From: Clostridiaceae bacterium
GTDB lineage: Bacteria; Bacillota; Clostridia; Oscillospirales; Acutalibacteraceae
DNA length: 41,219 nt
Assembly: GCA_904501705.1 (NCBI GenBank)
Contig: CAJGCA010000005.1
Span: 1-41,219, forward strand
Reading direction: 5' to 3'
Below the pieces are notes generated by a model. The model saw only the letters and a program-made list of their open reading frames with translations, was not told where the DNA came from and did not search any database. Every line of letters begins with the position of its first letter. The stretch's first letter is position 1. A program made the position numbers and the translations under genes. Shown here piece by piece: positions 40,931 to 41,219 of this stretch.

Positions 40931-41219
40931 ATTTAGGAATTGACCTCGGCACCTCACGGGTGGCGATCTTTGAGCCGGGTCGCGGCGTTTTGCTGGACGA
41001 GCCGGCGGTCATCGCGGTGTCCGCGGACAGTGGCAAGCTTATTGCCGTCGGTAACGAGGCCGAGGTGATGCTCGGACGCACTCCCGACAGCATTATCGCG
41101 ATGCGCCCTCTGCAAAAAGGGGTCATCGCGGAATATGCGCTCGCCGAGCAGATGTTGTCGTATCTTCTGCGGCAGGTGTGCTCAAATCGCATCGCGAAGC
41201 CCTGCGTCGCGGTGAGCAT
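40927..41219 (+). CDS. MreB-like actin-family protein, N-terminal part (cut by window end)
   Basis: 97 codons are visible from ATG 40927 after AAAGGAG, and the frame is still open at the window end. The start MNLGIDLGTSRVAIFE is the phosphate-1 loop of the actin/Hsp70 fold. LLDEPAVIAVS, IAVGNEAEVMLGRTPDSI, MRPLQKGVIAEY and the segment KPCVAVS match MreB/Mbl proteins, which guide cell-wall synthesis. The loop reads GTSRVAIF where canonical MreB has GTANTLVY, and there is no N-terminal amphipathic stretch, so it may be a paralogue rather than the main mreB. It is co-transcribed with comF and recD2. Confidence 0.85.
   Translation, partial: MNLGIDLGTSRVAIFEPGRGVLLDEPAVIAVSADSGKLIAVGNEAEVMLGRTPDSIIAMRPLQKGVIAEYALAEQMLSYLLRQVCSNRIAKPCVAVS

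Overview
The window looks like the chromosome of an anaerobic, spore-forming, low-complexity-envelope Firmicute (Bacillota, class Clostridia, probably close to the gut Oscillospiraceae/Ruminococcaceae). The reasons are: strong Gram-positive Shine-Dalgarno sites (AAGGAGG) before nearly every gene; frequent TTGACA-N17-TATAAT promoters; an oxygen-sensitive glycyl radical enzyme with its activase; an AbrB/SpoVT-type regulator with a C-terminal zinc finger; a GerA/SpoVAF-type spore germination protein; ClpC; a 44-residue Cys/Gly-rich protein of a kind common in this group; and NADP-type glutamate dehydrogenase. Base composition is well above half GC by eye. No rRNA, tRNA, CRISPR array, intact insertion sequence or prophage was seen.

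Layout. 1-3756: the C-terminal part of a very large repeat-rich surface protein, cut by the window start. 4075-6970: an unassigned glycyl radical enzyme and its radical-SAM activase. 7016-7798 (minus): a metallophosphoesterase. 8017-12091: a tightly overlapping exopolysaccharide control cassette (Wzz/YveK, BY-kinase, PHP phosphatase, membrane-bound nucleotide-sugar dehydratase), followed by a phosphohexomutase (12232-13947). 13993-14438: a gene-poor interval with its own promoter, a 33-codon ORF, a duplicated 18-nt element and a strong terminator. 14439-16795 (minus): feoB-feoA for ferrous iron. 16977-17660: an MgtC/SapB protein behind an attenuator-like hairpin. 17717-19057 (minus): glutamate dehydrogenase. 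19276-25906: housekeeping genes (ruvX, abrB-like, small Cys protein, clpC, rluA-type, radC, DUF5662-like, hpt).

25953-32757 is a sugar-acid/rare-sugar catabolic region. An AraC regulator diverges from uxuA and an SDR fructuronate reductase (hexuronate breakdown). A Gfo/Idh/MocA dehydrogenase plus a TIM-barrel sugar isomerase (minus strand) diverge from a second AraC regulator. This intact pair is bracketed by two decayed fragments of the same two gene families (29053-29311 and 31427-31630) and a run of unexplained hairpins (29313-29400). 32822-41219: prfB without the usual programmed frameshift, a GT4 glycosyltransferase overlapping a pgeF/YfiH-type gene, a SpoVAF-like gene behind a plausible sigma-G promoter, a small membrane protein of unknown function, then recD2-comF-mreB-like with 4-nt overlaps; the last gene is cut by the window end.

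Almost every convergent gene pair is separated by a single long, near-perfect bidirectional terminator. I found no clear-cut new defence or mobile system. The observations that most deserve a second look are the atypical glycyl radical enzyme, the 13993-14438 interval, the hairpin cluster at 29313-29400, the mgtC leader hairpin, and the 20-bp palindrome at 7831-7850.
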